Assembly: GCA_023391275.1 (NCBI GenBank)
Contig: JAEWBE010000103.1
Coordinates: 1 to 40,646, forward strand
Source: Bacillota bacterium
GTDB taxonomy: Bacteria; Bacillota; Clostridia; Oscillospirales; Acutalibacteraceae
Length of the DNA stretch: 40,646 nucleotides
Direction of reading: 5' to 3'
Below the pieces are notes generated by a model. It did not search any database. It was not told where the DNA came from and worked only from the letters and a program-made list of their open reading frames with translations. Shown here one piece after another: positions 8,186 through 17,091 of the stretch. The position numbers and the translations under genes are program-made. Position 1 is the stretch's first letter; every line of letters starts with the position of its first letter.

Positions 8186-10327
8186 ATGAAAACAATACAT
8201 AGAGTTCTGGCGGGATGCCTTGCGGCGGTTATTATGGTTCCGGCGGTCTCAACCGCAGCGAAGGCCGCCGAGCCGGGCGTATCCATGGATGAAGCGGTTT
8301 ATGTGAATTTGGATTACTACGGTAAACCGGAGAAAGTCAATGTTGTCAAGGGTTGCGATTTGAACGGGAAAAATCAATTTACCGATTATGGCTCCTATGA
8401 CGGGGTTACAAATATGTCCAATGATGCAAAGCCGGCGGTGACGGGGGACTCTGTCAGCTGGAACCTGCCGGAAAATACGGGGCGTTTTTATTACGAATGC
8501 ACCCCGAAAAGCAATGCGGTAACACTGCCGTGGGATTTTGACGTATCCTATAAGCTGAACGGTGTCCCCTTTGATGCGAAAAAGCTTGCGGGAGCCTCCG
8601 GAACGGTTGAAATCAATATAAAAGCAGTTCCAAATAAAAGTGCGGATGACTACTACAAAAACAATATGCTTCTGATGGTGGGGACTTACGTTAAATTAAA
8701 GGATACTCTAAGTGTGGAAGCCCCCGGAGCCCAGCTGCAGTCATTGGGTGATTATAAGGCCGTTTTGTTCAGCGGGCTCCCCGGGGAAGAAGAGTCTTTC
8801 ACGGTTCGCATTGGCACGAAAAGCTTTGAATCCGCCGGAATGGTGATGATGATGGTGCCGGGCACGCTGGAGCAATTCAACGATATTAAGGACCTTAAAG
8901 AGGATAAAGATACAATCAAGGATTCTATGGATGCGGTCAGCCTGAGCACCAACCAAATTTTAGGTACGCTTGAAAGCATGTCGGGCGGCCTTAGTCAGAC
9001 GAAGGCCGGGCTTTCCGCACTGGATGGCGCCAGAGGCACGATTTCGTCTTCTAAAGGCACCGTGTATGCAAATGCCGACAAGGCGCTTGCGGATTTATCT
9101 TCCATAACGACCCAAACTGCCGCTGTCATTCCCCACCTTCAAAACGGGGAACAGCTGGTACAGGACGTAAATACGGATATGAACGCGATGAATCAGACGA
9201 TTTCCGCTGCCGGCTCCGATGCGATTTCTCTTTCCAGCGCCATAGAAAGGGTCCGGCTGGATGTGAGTGATCTGCGTGACGTTCTGGACAATGTGGATGA
9301 TTTATCCGGCGACCGTGCAAACCTGACGCAGAGTTTAAAAACCGACCTGGGTACTGCGCAGGCCGACCTGAAAGCGCTTCAGCCCTATATTGCTCAGTTG
9401 AATGCAAATTCCGCCCAGTTGACGAAAGATAATGCCGGCCTTACACAGGTGCTGGAGTACCTTTCGGCGGTTTCCGGCTCAGGCTCAGCGGGCACTGCGA
9501 CCGATCAGGCAATGGCGGCAATTATTAAACAGACAGCTCCGGTGCTTGCAAGCCTTACAAAGGTTATGCAGTCCTCCAACACGATTGCGGGTGCCCTCGG
9601 GCAAATATCGGGTCAGTCGGACGAACTCTTTAAAACGGGGAATGAAACTGTCAGTGTGGCAGATTCCTACTTTGACGCGCTTGAGGATGGCGGAGAGACT
9701 GCCGATGAACTGCTGAAAGATACGAACCATATTGGCAGCGCGATGGAATCCACGCTGGGCAACGCACAGAAGCTGATTGGCAATCTCACTGCGCTAAACA
9801 ACACTGCCAACCAATATAAAGACGGCGCGGTCGGAGCGCTGAAGGATACCGAGGAGTTGGCCCGCCGCCTGACAAACGGGCTTGTCAGCACGCAGGCATT
9901 CCTAACCTCACTGGAGACCATCATGAAAACCAGCGGGGAAAAACTGGATGACGGTACCCGGAAAAGCTTAAATGGCCTGATCGATGTGCTTCAGAAGAGC
10001 CTTGACGGGCTTGGGGCAACCTCCACCATCAAAAATGCAAACAATACGATTCACGATACTGTGAATAATGAAATAAATAAGTTTGAAAATAAAAATAACT
10101 TTCTGAATCTGGATGCGCAGGCAAAACCGGTTTCCTTTACCTCTGTGCGAAACGCATCTCCGTCAAGTATTCAAATCGTCTTGCGCACAGAGGAAATCAC
10201 GAAGGATGAAGGAAACGCCGGTACGGCGGATTTGGAAAAAGCGGAAGACAGCACCAGCGTTCTGGACAGAATGCGAAACGTGTTCGTAAAGCTTTGGAAT
10301 GCGATTGCGTCCGTATTTTCAAAATAA
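8186..10327 (+). CDS. Secreted coiled-coil protein linked to MMPL exporter
   Basis: An excellent ribosome site (AAGGAGG) precedes this 713-residue protein. Residues 1-27 are a signal peptide ending AKA. A beta-rich N-terminal domain (about 35-235; YVNLDYYGKPEKVNVVKG at its start) is followed by long helical, Ala/Leu/Gln/Asp-rich segments (about 245-610) typical of extended coiled coil, then a short C-terminal amphipathic tail with no clear membrane anchor. I do not recognise a named family, though similar proteins are, as I recall, commonly found beside MMPL genes in Firmicutes. The most likely role is an extracellular partner or tether of the exporter, analogous to an adaptor. It is the last gene before a strong terminator. 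Confidence 0.75.
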   Translation: MKTIHRVLAGCLAAVIMVPAVSTAAKAAEPGVSMDEAVYVNLDYYGKPEKVNVVKGCDLNGKNQFTDYGSYDGVTNMSNDAKPAVTGDSVSWNLPENTGRFYYECTPKSNAVTLPWDFDVSYKLNGVPFDAKKLAGASGTVEINIKAVPNKSADDYYKNNMLLMVGTYVKLKDTLSVEAPGAQLQSLGDYKAVLFSGLPGEEESFTVRIGTKSFESAGMVMMMVPGTLEQFNDIKDLKEDKDTIKDSMDAVSLSTNQILGTLESMSGGLSQTKAGLSALDGARGTISSSKGTVYANADKALADLSSITTQTAAVIPHLQNGEQLVQDVNTDMNAMNQTISAAGSDAISLSSAIERVRLDVSDLRDVLDNVDDLSGDRANLTQSLKTDLGTAQADLKALQPYIAQLNANSAQLTKDNAGLTQVLEYLSAVSGSGSAGTATDQAMAAIIKQTAPVLASLTKVMQSSNTIAGALGQISGQSDELFKTGNETVSVADSYFDALEDGGETADELLKDTNHIGSAMESTLGNAQKLIGNLTALNNTANQYKDGAVGALKDTEELARRLTNGLVSTQAFLTSLETIMKTSGEKLDDGTRKSLNGLIDVLQKSLDGLGATSTIKNANNTIHDTVNNEINKFENKNNFLNLDAQAKPVSFTSVRNASPSSIQIVLRTEEITKDEGNAGTADLEKAEDSTSVLDRMRNVFVKLWNAIASVFSK

Positions 10328-10344
10328 ACAGCGGATGTGCTGCT

Positions 10345-10393
10345 AGAAAGCCGGCATCGTTTAATAACGATGCCGGCTTTCTGCTGATTTTTT
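10345..10393 (+). terminator. Rho-independent terminator after the MMPL operon
   Basis: A 15-bp stem (AGAAAGCCGGCATCG at 10345-10359 with its complement at 10368-10382) closes an 8-base loop; a run of six T follows at 10388-10393. The core CCGGCATCG is the same as in the terminator at 5038-5080, so the tetR-MMPL unit is bracketed by matching stems. Confidence 0.92.
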
Positions 10394-10484
10394 GATACTC
10401 AACGGCAAAAATAAAAAATTATTTGATTATTTCGGGCAAAAGACTTACAATAAAGTGTATTTGATAATTGGTGGAGGAAGAAAT

Positions 10485-12071
10485 TTGTCTAACTACGTGA
10501 ACGAAATCAAAAAGAGAAGAACATTTGCAATTATATCCCACCCGGATGCCGGTAAAACGACCCTGACGGAAAAGTTTTTGCTGTACGGCGGCGCCATTAC
10601 GCTGGCGGGCTCGGTAAAGGGCAAAAAAACAGCGAAACACGCGGTTTCCGACTGGATGGAGATAGAAAAACAGAGAGGAATTTCTGTTACATCCTCTGTC
10701 ATGCAGTTTAATTACAATAATTATTGCATTAATATTCTGGACACCCCCGGTCATCAGGACTTTTCGGAGGACACCTACCGCACCCTGATGGCGGCCGACT
10801 CGGCGGTCATGGTTATTGATGCCTCAAAAGGTGTTGAAAAGCAGACCAGAAAATTGTTTAAGGTTTGTATGCTGAGGGATATCCCGATTTTTACTTTTAT
10901 CAATAAAATGGACCGCGAAGCACGCAGTCCGTTTGACCTGCTGGAAGAAATCGAAAAGGAACTCGGCATTAAAACATTTCCGATGAATTGGCCGATTGGC
11001 TCCGGTAAGGAGTTTAAGGGTGTTTATGACCGCGGTAAAAAAGAAATTATCGCGTTTAAGGCCAACAACGGCCAACGGGAAGTCGAGGCCACGGAAGTGG
11101 AGCTCAACGATGAAAGGCTGGAAGAGCTGATCGGCGACGACCATCGCCGGATTTTGGTGGATGATATCGAGCTTTTAGACGGCGCGGGCTATGAGTTTGA
11201 TCTCGACATGGTGCGGCACGGAAAATTATCCCCCGTGTTTTTCGGCTCCGCGCTGACCAACTTCGGTGTGGAACCGTTTTTGGAAGAGTTCCTGAAAATG
11301 ACTACCCCGCCGCTGCCCAGGGAATCCGATATTGGTAAAATCGACCCCTTTGATCCGGAATTTTCCGCGTTTGTCTTTAAAATTCAGGCAAATATGAATC
11401 GGGCGCACCGCGACCGAATCGCGTTTATGCGTATCTGTTCCGGGAAATTCGAAAAAGGGATGGAAGTCCTGCATGTGCAGGGAAATAAAAAAATTAAACT
11501 GACGCAGCCTCAGCAATTAATGGCGCAGGACAGGGAAATTATTGACGAGGCATACGCGGGTGATATCATCGGAGTATTTGATCCCGGCATTTTCTCCATT
11601 GGGGATACGCTCTGCACAGCCTCCAAAAAGTTTTGTTTCGGCGGAATTCCAACTTTTGCGCCGGAGCACTTCTCCCGTGTGCAGCAGGTTGACACCATGA
11701 AGCGCAAGCAGTTTATCAAGGGAACCTCCCAAATCGCACAGGAAGGTGCGATACAGATTTTTCAGGACCTGGGCGGCGGCATGGAAGAGGTAATCGTCGG
11801 CGTTGTGGGAACCCTTCAATTCGATGTTTTGGAGTACCGTCTTAAAAATGAATATAATGTTGATATCAGAATGGAAGGCCTGTCATACCAGTATATTCGC
11901 TGGATTGAACACGACGGGCTTGACCCTAAAACTTTAAACCTGACTTCCGATACAAAGCGGATTCAGGATTTAAAGGGGAACCATCTGCTGATATTTGCCA
12001 ACGAATGGAGCATTCGCTGGGCGCAGGAGCACAACAAAGAGCTTGTACTTTCGGAATTCGGAAGAGCATAA
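10485..12071 (+). CDS. prfC: Peptide chain release factor 3 (RF3)
   Basis: RF3 is a translational GTPase that ejects RF1/RF2 from the ribosome after termination. The 528-residue length matches E. coli RF3. GTPase motifs are intact: G1 HPDAGKTT (about 19-26), switch I with RGISVTSSV, G3 DTPGHQD (86-92) and G4 NKMD (about 140). The start is a TTG at 10485 with GGAGG seven bases upstream; the in-frame extension back to 10392 has no ribosome site and encodes a non-conserved peptide. The gene stands alone between two terminators and is read as a single-gene transcript. The TTG start may lower expression. Confidence 0.95.
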   Translation: MSNYVNEIKKRRTFAIISHPDAGKTTLTEKFLLYGGAITLAGSVKGKKTAKHAVSDWMEIEKQRGISVTSSVMQFNYNNYCINILDTPGHQDFSEDTYRTLMAADSAVMVIDASKGVEKQTRKLFKVCMLRDIPIFTFINKMDREARSPFDLLEEIEKELGIKTFPMNWPIGSGKEFKGVYDRGKKEIIAFKANNGQREVEATEVELNDERLEELIGDDHRRILVDDIELLDGAGYEFDLDMVRHGKLSPVFFGSALTNFGVEPFLEEFLKMTTPPLPRESDIGKIDPFDPEFSAFVFKIQANMNRAHRDRIAFMRICSGKFEKGMEVLHVQGNKKIKLTQPQQLMAQDREIIDEAYAGDIIGVFDPGIFSIGDTLCTASKKFCFGGIPTFAPEHFSRVQQVDTMKRKQFIKGTSQIAQEGAIQIFQDLGGGMEEVIVGVVGTLQFDVLEYRLKNEYNVDIRMEGLSYQYIRWIEHDGLDPKTLNLTSDTKRIQDLKGNHLLIFANEWSIRWAQEHNKELVLSEFGRA

Positions 12072-12080
12072 TAATTCATG

Positions 12081-12132
12081 GAAAGAAGCCCGGAAATCGG
12101 TGAAAGCCGTTTTCCGGGCTTCTTTCTCTTTG
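12081..12132 (+). terminator. Rho-independent terminator of prfC
   Basis: A 16-bp stem (12081-12096 pairing with 12111-12126, core AGCCCGG/CCGGGCT) with an inner CGG/CCG stem is followed by a T-rich tract. Confidence 0.88.
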
Positions 12133-12201
12133 CTTTATAATCCGCACCGACGCCTCTTTTTGGGTCGACGGTGCGAATTCGACGAATAGTGCCAAAAATA
12201 C

Positions 12202-12229
12202 CTATAAATATTAAATTTTATGGCGATTT
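12202..12229. repeat. AT-rich direct repeat, copy 1
   Basis: CTATAAATATT-a-AATTTTAT-ggc-GATTT. It matches copy 2 at 12317-12344 in 24 of 28 positions, 115 bases away. The unit may bind a regulator or a nucleoid protein upstream of the fibre promoter. Confidence 0.65.
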
Positions 12230-12316
12230 AGGAATAATTTTTGAGAAATCCAGTACTTATGCCGGATTATCGGATGCAAAATATTTTTAAGTAATAAAAA
12301 AATAAAAAAAAGATAT

Positions 12317-12344
12317 CTATAAATATTCAATTTTATAATGATTT
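12317..12344. repeat. AT-rich direct repeat, copy 2
   Basis: CTATAAATATT-c-AATTTTAT-aat-GATTT, the second copy of the repeat at 12202-12229. It ends where the 11-bp tandem repeat of the promoter begins. Confidence 0.65.
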
Positions 12345-12376
12345 GTGACTGACTTGTGACTGGGCGAATGTATAAT
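12343..12376 (+). promoter_or_regulatory. Probable activator-dependent promoter of fibre operon
   Basis: TTGTGACTGAC (12343-12353) is followed at once by TTGTGACTGGG (12354-12364), two direct copies at an 11-bp period, one helical turn apart. A perfect TATAAT lies at 12371-12376, and no good -35 box is placed 17 bases before it. Direct repeats replacing the -35 box are typical of response-regulator or LytTR-type activation. The activator is not encoded nearby. Confidence 0.6.
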
Positions 12377-12462
12377 CTTAATTGTTGGTGATGAAAATAT
12401 TCCCAATTATGTGAATTGTTGTTTTGGGAGAGCCCTTCATATAAAAAGGAGCGATGATTTAA

Positions 12463-15400
12463 ATGAGCATAAGGAAAACAATTCAAAAGCGTGCAATGTC
12501 ACTCCTTTTGGCTTTCACTTTGGTGTTGGGTTGCACGGGTAACACCGCGGCGTTGGACAAAACCTTAGTGAGTGATTCCAACGCAAAAGATTCTTCCTTA
12601 ACAAAAGATTCGTCTATGATGATGATGGCCGCTGCTGCTTTAAACGGTACTTATTACATCCCGGTCAATCTTTATAAGTATGACAGGACTGTATCTAAGG
12701 TCAACGGGGTCAACACACTGAAAATCAACCAGGTGACCAATGAGGCTGCGAAGGCTTATGGCGATGCACACAGAGGCACGAAAGTCCGCGCACTCAATTT
12801 TGACGCGGCAGGCCTGAGCACTTACACGGGCGACTGGAATTCTGCAAGAAATGCAATTTACCCCGGTATTGTAAGCGATACCTTGGTGAACGGAAATCTT
12901 CAGTGGGCTTCCGGCGTTTCCGGCGGCAGTGCGTATCAGTATGTAGCGGCCGACCTTTTTGGGCCGAAAAATGCTGCGAACGAAGCCTACAGAACAACTT
13001 GCACCGATGTGGCTTTCCCACTGGTAGTAGGCACCAACGGGTATTATTCCTTTAACAGTGAAGACAATCGAGCCGTTTTAAACGACGAGGGTACTGCGAT
13101 TACGACGCGGGATCAGGATATTTCCGGTCAGAACGCGAAGTTCAGCCCATTTTACAGTGGAACCGGAAATCCGGATAATCCTTCTGAAGTGAATTCGACT
13201 TACTCTTTCGGCATGAGCATGAATATACGGTTCACGATTCCTGAAGACGGTCAAGTGAACGGCCAGGATATGCAGTTCAGCTTTACCGGGGACGACGATG
13301 TGTGGGTGTTTGTTGACGGAAAGCTGGTGCTTGACATCGGCGGCGTCCATCAGGCGAAAAACGGCAATATCAATTTCAATTCCGGCAGAGCTACGACGGA
13401 TATTGGCGGCAATACGATTACTGATATCTATACGAAATATCCCAATATTCAAAAAGATGGGCAACTGCACACGCTGACCCTGTATTATCTGGAACGTTGT
13501 GTCAGTCTTTCAAACTTTAGAATGAGCTGCAACTTGCTGCAGACCCCTTCCTTTGAAGTGGGAAAACGGCTTGAAGGCGAGAGCACAGGGGATGAAACCT
13601 TCCGCTTCAGGGCGGAATTGGATGACGGGACTCCGCTTGCAGATCTTCCGTTCAGCATATTCAATATTGACAGCAACGATACGGGGGACACCGACACAAC
13701 GGACGAAGACGGCGAATTTACTCTGGGGGCCAATCAGAAGGCGGTTTTTTCCTATTCGGATGAGGGCGTCGCCAGCTTGATTGCCGATAAGCACATTACG
13801 GTAACGGAGCTGGGCGCGGAAGATTATGATACAACGTGGGAAACTTCATTAGGCGGCGATACGGACGCCGGTAATGGGAAAACAGCGGATATTACAGCAC
13901 CTTCCGTGGATGAAACTGAAGCCGCGCAAACCGCCAGTGTTACTTTTACAAATCAGCTTTCGGAAGTGGCGGAACATGTTTCCGTGGGCAAGTCAGCCGC
14001 TTACACGGGTCATTTTAATTCCGGCACCGGAGCAGGCGAGCGGACTTACGACATTACTTTGTCTGCTTCCTCTACGGATATACAGGACGCCGAATATACC
14101 GAGTACAGTCCGCAGAGTCCCCCGGCGGAAGGCCCCTATTATTCCGACGAGGGTAATACGCAAATCACTTACCGGTCTATAGCTGCATCCGACACTTACG
14201 AATGGTATACTGGGGCGGGCGGAACCGGCACTCAGGTTACTGTGACAGGTAAATACGGCATTAACCCGCTGTATCATAAAACAACAACACCCGTAGAAAA
14301 TTATTATAAAATCTACGATGATGGTAGTTTGAATAGTAGTAAGTCCTATTACGTTGGCAGCTCACACATTCAGGTACAACACAGAAAAAAAAATGATGGT
14401 ACTGGTCCACCCAGATGGCGTGATGCCAATGATACCGTATATACACCAAATGAGGATCGTTATGATGATAATACTCAGTTCTATAACTTGGTTATTACAA
14501 ATAACGATTCCTACGATGCGATTGACTATCCAGATCCTCCTGACGTGAATGCAGAGTATTATATTAGACAGGGAAGTTATCCCAATTATTTATATCCCCG
14601 TGTCTACTTGTATACCCGCCATATAGATGCAGCAATCGTGTGGTCCGATATGAGTGGAAACCCGGTAACCCCGGCTCACATTTATGTGTGTACTTCCGCG
14701 GGCGGAGGGGTACCGGTTGCCGGTGCAACGATTAAAGACTATATTGACCCGCGTTTTGAAGTAGTGGATGAAAACGGGGATGCGTATGACGACAATGATA
14801 CAATACCGGGGACGGACGGAGTTACCGGCACTTTGTATAAACCACTGAACGAGAACGCGTACGTTGAGTGGACCGGGCAAACCATTACGACGGATTCCCC
14901 AGGCTGGTCGCAGGTAATTCACATCAGGGCAAAGCTGAACTTCATCGGCGGGAACGATATTCCGACCAATGCGGATGGCTCAGGTGTTTTCAATTCGCAG
15001 GATGTGGAGCTTGCTCCTTTTGTCAGTCCGACTGTCAACGTGCCGGTTTGGTTTACCGTGAATTCTGACGGGGAAAACATCTTCTACGGAGAAAACATCC
15101 GGGGCGATGGTTTGCCTGAAAGCATGTTTGATGAGAATGATGCAGGTCAGGTTAATTATATAACAGATGAGCCGACCGGGTCTTTCTCCTATGAATGGGA
15201 CTACAATACAGGCGCAGTTATTCAGGGCGGCGCATTAAGTGATTTGCAGTCGCTCACGCCCTCTGAAGATACCGATTATAAATTTAAGGTCACATTCACT
15301 CCCAATCCTGATACGGACGGTTCAGCGTCTGCAAGATCCGGCGGCGGCCCCGCGGTTGGTCCTGTGATTAAGTCAGGCACCTATGCGGTCACCGTTACAA

Positions 15401-15834
15401 AGGGAGAACTTGATCTTACTAAATATATCGTGGATAAAGACGAAGTCGCGGCGCAGAATCCGGGCCAGAAACAGTTTTTCACCTTTAAAATTGACCGGTA
15501 TGCCCCTGACAACACTTCCTGCAGCGGAAGTCCGCTTTCGACTTCCTATGAAGTGATTTATGTCGATCACGGCGTCGCTTCGGGAACAAAAACCATTACG
15601 AACCTGCCGCACGGCTGTTATAAAGTAACCGAAATTCCCAATTCCGCCTGGCGGTATGGGCAGCACGGGGATGTACAATATTCTTCCGGACAATATCTGG
15701 GAAGGAATACCGGTGATCCCACCACTTTTACTCAGAAAATTACAGCCGGAGTAAAAGATGAGATGACCAATGAACATTGGATCAGCGGCAAGGACAGTGT
15801 AACAAATGTATTCGTTGCGCTGGCGGCGTCATAA
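12463..15834 (+). CDS. Large secreted fibro-slime domain surface protein
   Basis: This 1123-residue protein opens the fibre operon behind ribosome site AAGGAG. The N terminus is a signal peptide with Cys at LVLGC (near residue 24), so either lipoprotein processing or later signal peptidase I cleavage is possible. Residues about 245-360 match the fibro-slime domain known from Dictyostelium and clostridial surface proteins (GDDDVWVFVDGKLVLDIGG and following). Residues about 365-500 look like a Cna-B/SpaA-type domain, and a similar one appears near the C terminus (about 985-1085, ending GCYKVTEI). The middle (about 600-730) is Tyr/Asn/Asp-rich and more AT-rich than the rest of the gene. There is no LPXTG motif or C-terminal membrane helix. 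It is probably an adhesin or scaffold for the TasA-like fibres encoded next. Domain calls other than fibro-slime are tentative. Confidence 0.82.
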   Translation: MSIRKTIQKRAMSLLLAFTLVLGCTGNTAALDKTLVSDSNAKDSSLTKDSSMMMMAAAALNGTYYIPVNLYKYDRTVSKVNGVNTLKINQVTNEAAKAYGDAHRGTKVRALNFDAAGLSTYTGDWNSARNAIYPGIVSDTLVNGNLQWASGVSGGSAYQYVAADLFGPKNAANEAYRTTCTDVAFPLVVGTNGYYSFNSEDNRAVLNDEGTAITTRDQDISGQNAKFSPFYSGTGNPDNPSEVNSTYSFGMSMNIRFTIPEDGQVNGQDMQFSFTGDDDVWVFVDGKLVLDIGGVHQAKNGNINFNSGRATTDIGGNTITDIYTKYPNIQKDGQLHTLTLYYLERCVSLSNFRMSCNLLQTPSFEVGKRLEGESTGDETFRFRAELDDGTPLADLPFSIFNIDSNDTGDTDTTDEDGEFTLGANQKAVFSYSDEGVASLIADKHITVTELGAEDYDTTWETSLGGDTDAGNGKTADITAPSVDETEAAQTASVTFTNQLSEVAEHVSVGKSAAYTGHFNSGTGAGERTYDITLSASSTDIQDAEYTEYSPQSPPAEGPYYSDEGNTQITYRSIAASDTYEWYTGAGGTGTQVTVTGKYGINPLYHKTTTPVENYYKIYDDGSLNSSKSYYVGSSHIQVQHRKKNDGTGPPRWRDANDTVYTPNEDRYDDNTQFYNLVITNNDSYDAIDYPDPPDVNAEYYIRQGSYPNYLYPRVYLYTRHIDAAIVWSDMSGNPVTPAHIYVCTSAGGGVPVAGATIKDYIDPRFEVVDENGDAYDDNDTIPGTDGVTGTLYKPLNENAYVEWTGQTITTDSPGWSQVIHIRAKLNFIGGNDIPTNADGSGVFNSQDVELAPFVSPTVNVPVWFTVNSDGENIFYGENIRGDGLPESMFDENDAGQVNYITDEPTGSFSYEWDYNTGAVIQGGALSDLQSLTPSEDTDYKFKVTFTPNPDTDGSASARSGGGPAVGPVIKSGTYAVTVTKGELDLTKYIVDKDEVAAQNPGQKQFFTFKIDRYAPDNTSCSGSPLSTSYEVIYVDHGVASGTKTITNLPHGCYKVTEIPNSAWRYGQHGDVQYSSGQYLGRNTGDPTTFTQKITAGVKDEMTNEHWISGKDSVTNVFVALAAS

Positions 15835-15847
15835 GGAGTGATGGACT

Positions 15848-16507
15848 ATGAACAAGAAGAGACTGACTGTTGCTGCTTCCCTTGTATTAGCCATCGCACT
15901 GGTTATTGTCGGCACAACCATGACATATCTGACCAGCCGGACGGAACCCAAAGTGAATAATTTTGGCGTCGGTACCCTGACCACGGATATTCATGAAAAT
16001 GACCAGTCAACCCCCGAGTCCGTAAATTCAATTCCGATTAATTTCACGGATAAAGCGCCTAAGCAGGTGGCAGTGGAAAACGCGGCCGGTAAAGACGCAA
16101 TCGATGCTTATGTGCGCGTACAGCTTGTACCGTCCTTCAGGGACACAAACGGTGTGAATCTTGGCGGAGACTTTGCCATGGCGGAACCCAGTGATAACAA
16201 AATTGTATTTACACCGTTCACAGATAAGGACCTGACGATTACTTTGGCCTTTGACGATCATTGGAGCGGCAGCTGGTTTTATGTGGCGGATGACAACTGC
16301 TTCTATTATAAAACAATCGTAGCGCCCGGGCACAGAACGGATGTCCTCCTTGAAGAAGTACAGTTTTCGGGGGCGGACGCCGCGGGCTGGAAGGACAAAT
16401 TCAACCTTGATGTGCTGACGGATTCCATTCAGGCGGGGGGCAGGGCTGCTTCAGATGCCTGGACAAATATCAATATAACAGAAGACAGTCAATTGGCAAG
16501 GCATTGA
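15848..16507 (+). CDS. TasA/camelysin-like protein with SipW-type signal peptide (1)
   Basis: This 219-residue protein begins with a basic start (MNKKR), a hydrophobic helix and the motif TYLTSRTEPKVNNFGVG, the boundary typical of SipW-dependent secreted proteins such as TasA and CalY. In Bacillus these form amyloid-like or donor-strand fibres of the biofilm matrix. The mature part is beta-rich, with no second membrane segment. It lies 13 bases after the giant fibro-slime gene and just before the SipW-type peptidase gene, which supports processing by that enzyme. It is the most divergent of the three such proteins here (TTDIHEND where the others have TLTEP). It may be the fibre subunit, a minor tip subunit or an anchoring accessory. 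Confidence 0.82.
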   Translation: MNKKRLTVAASLVLAIALVIVGTTMTYLTSRTEPKVNNFGVGTLTTDIHENDQSTPESVNSIPINFTDKAPKQVAVENAAGKDAIDAYVRVQLVPSFRDTNGVNLGGDFAMAEPSDNKIVFTPFTDKDLTITLAFDDHWSGSWFYVADDNCFYYKTIVAPGHRTDVLLEEVQFSGADAAGWKDKFNLDVLTDSIQAGGRAASDAWTNINITEDSQLARH

Positions 16508-16532
16508 GTTTAACGGACAGAAGGAGTAAGTT

Positions 16533-17036
16533 TTGCTGAAAAAAATTTGCAGTATTTTATCAACCATCATTTTGATTGTTATGGTTTTCGTGGCCGGGGT
16601 TCTGCTTCTTCCTTACGCGCTTGGGTATCAGACCCTGGCTGTTCTGAGCGGCAGTATGGAACCGGCTTACCATGTGGGCAGCATCGTGTTTGTCAAAAAG
16701 GTACCGCCGGAAGAAATTAAGGTTGGCGACCCGATTACGTTCAGTCTGTCGGGCGGGAACATGGTCGCTACCCACCGTGTGGTACGGATTGACAGTGAAA
16801 AAAAGCAGTTTATCACAAAAGGGGACGCCAACAATGCAGAGGACGGTCCTACTGGCTTTGAAAGCCTTGTGGGCAGGGCGTCGAACATCAGCGTTCCATT
16901 ACTGGGATTTATCTCGGGAAATATAAAAACACCAAAAGGTATCTTAATCGCAACCGGGGTGGTTGTTGTCATTATCCTGCTCACTTTCCTCCCGGAGGTT
17001 TTCACCAAAAAGCCGGAGGAAACCCAGGCAACTTAA
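16533..17036 (+). CDS. sipW: Signal peptidase I, SipW (ER) type
   Basis: This membrane serine protease removes signal peptides from exported proteins. The 167-residue protein has an N-terminal helix (about 10-30), the catalytic serine in LSGSMEP (Ser41), a histidine in place of the bacterial lysine (VATHRVV, His81), the KGDANNAED motif with the candidate catalytic Asp (Asp98 or Asp104), and a C-terminal helix (about 137-155). A Ser-His pair is the mark of the eukaryotic/archaeal-type peptidases, including Bacillus SipW. The start is a TTG at 16533 with AGAAGGAG seven bases upstream. It sits among three genes whose products have SipW-type signals, so these are its likely substrates. Confidence 0.93.
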   Translation: MLKKICSILSTIILIVMVFVAGVLLLPYALGYQTLAVLSGSMEPAYHVGSIVFVKKVPPEEIKVGDPITFSLSGGNMVATHRVVRIDSEKKQFITKGDANNAEDGPTGFESLVGRASNISVPLLGFISGNIKTPKGILIATGVVVVIILLTFLPEVFTKKPEETQAT

Positions 17037-17091
17037 CAGTCTATTTAGGGAACTAAATAAAAATAAAAAATTTTAACGGAGGTCAACAAAA

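Larger units (their letters stand above)
12072..12462. other. Intergenic region upstream of fibre operon
   Basis: About 390 bases without a gene. It contains the prfC terminator (12081-12132), a second hairpin at about 12144-12174 (GCACCG pairing with CGGTGC), a pair of AT-rich 28-bp direct repeats (12202-12229 and 12317-12344), a tandem 11-bp repeat abutting a TATAAT box (12343-12376), and an untranslated leader ending in AAGGAG. The AT content is much higher than in flanking genes. Confidence 0.7.

Noticed and set aside
10392..10484. N-terminal extension of RF3
   Set aside because: The extension begins at the terminator of the previous operon, and the TTG at 10485 has GGAGG at the right distance and gives the normal family length.
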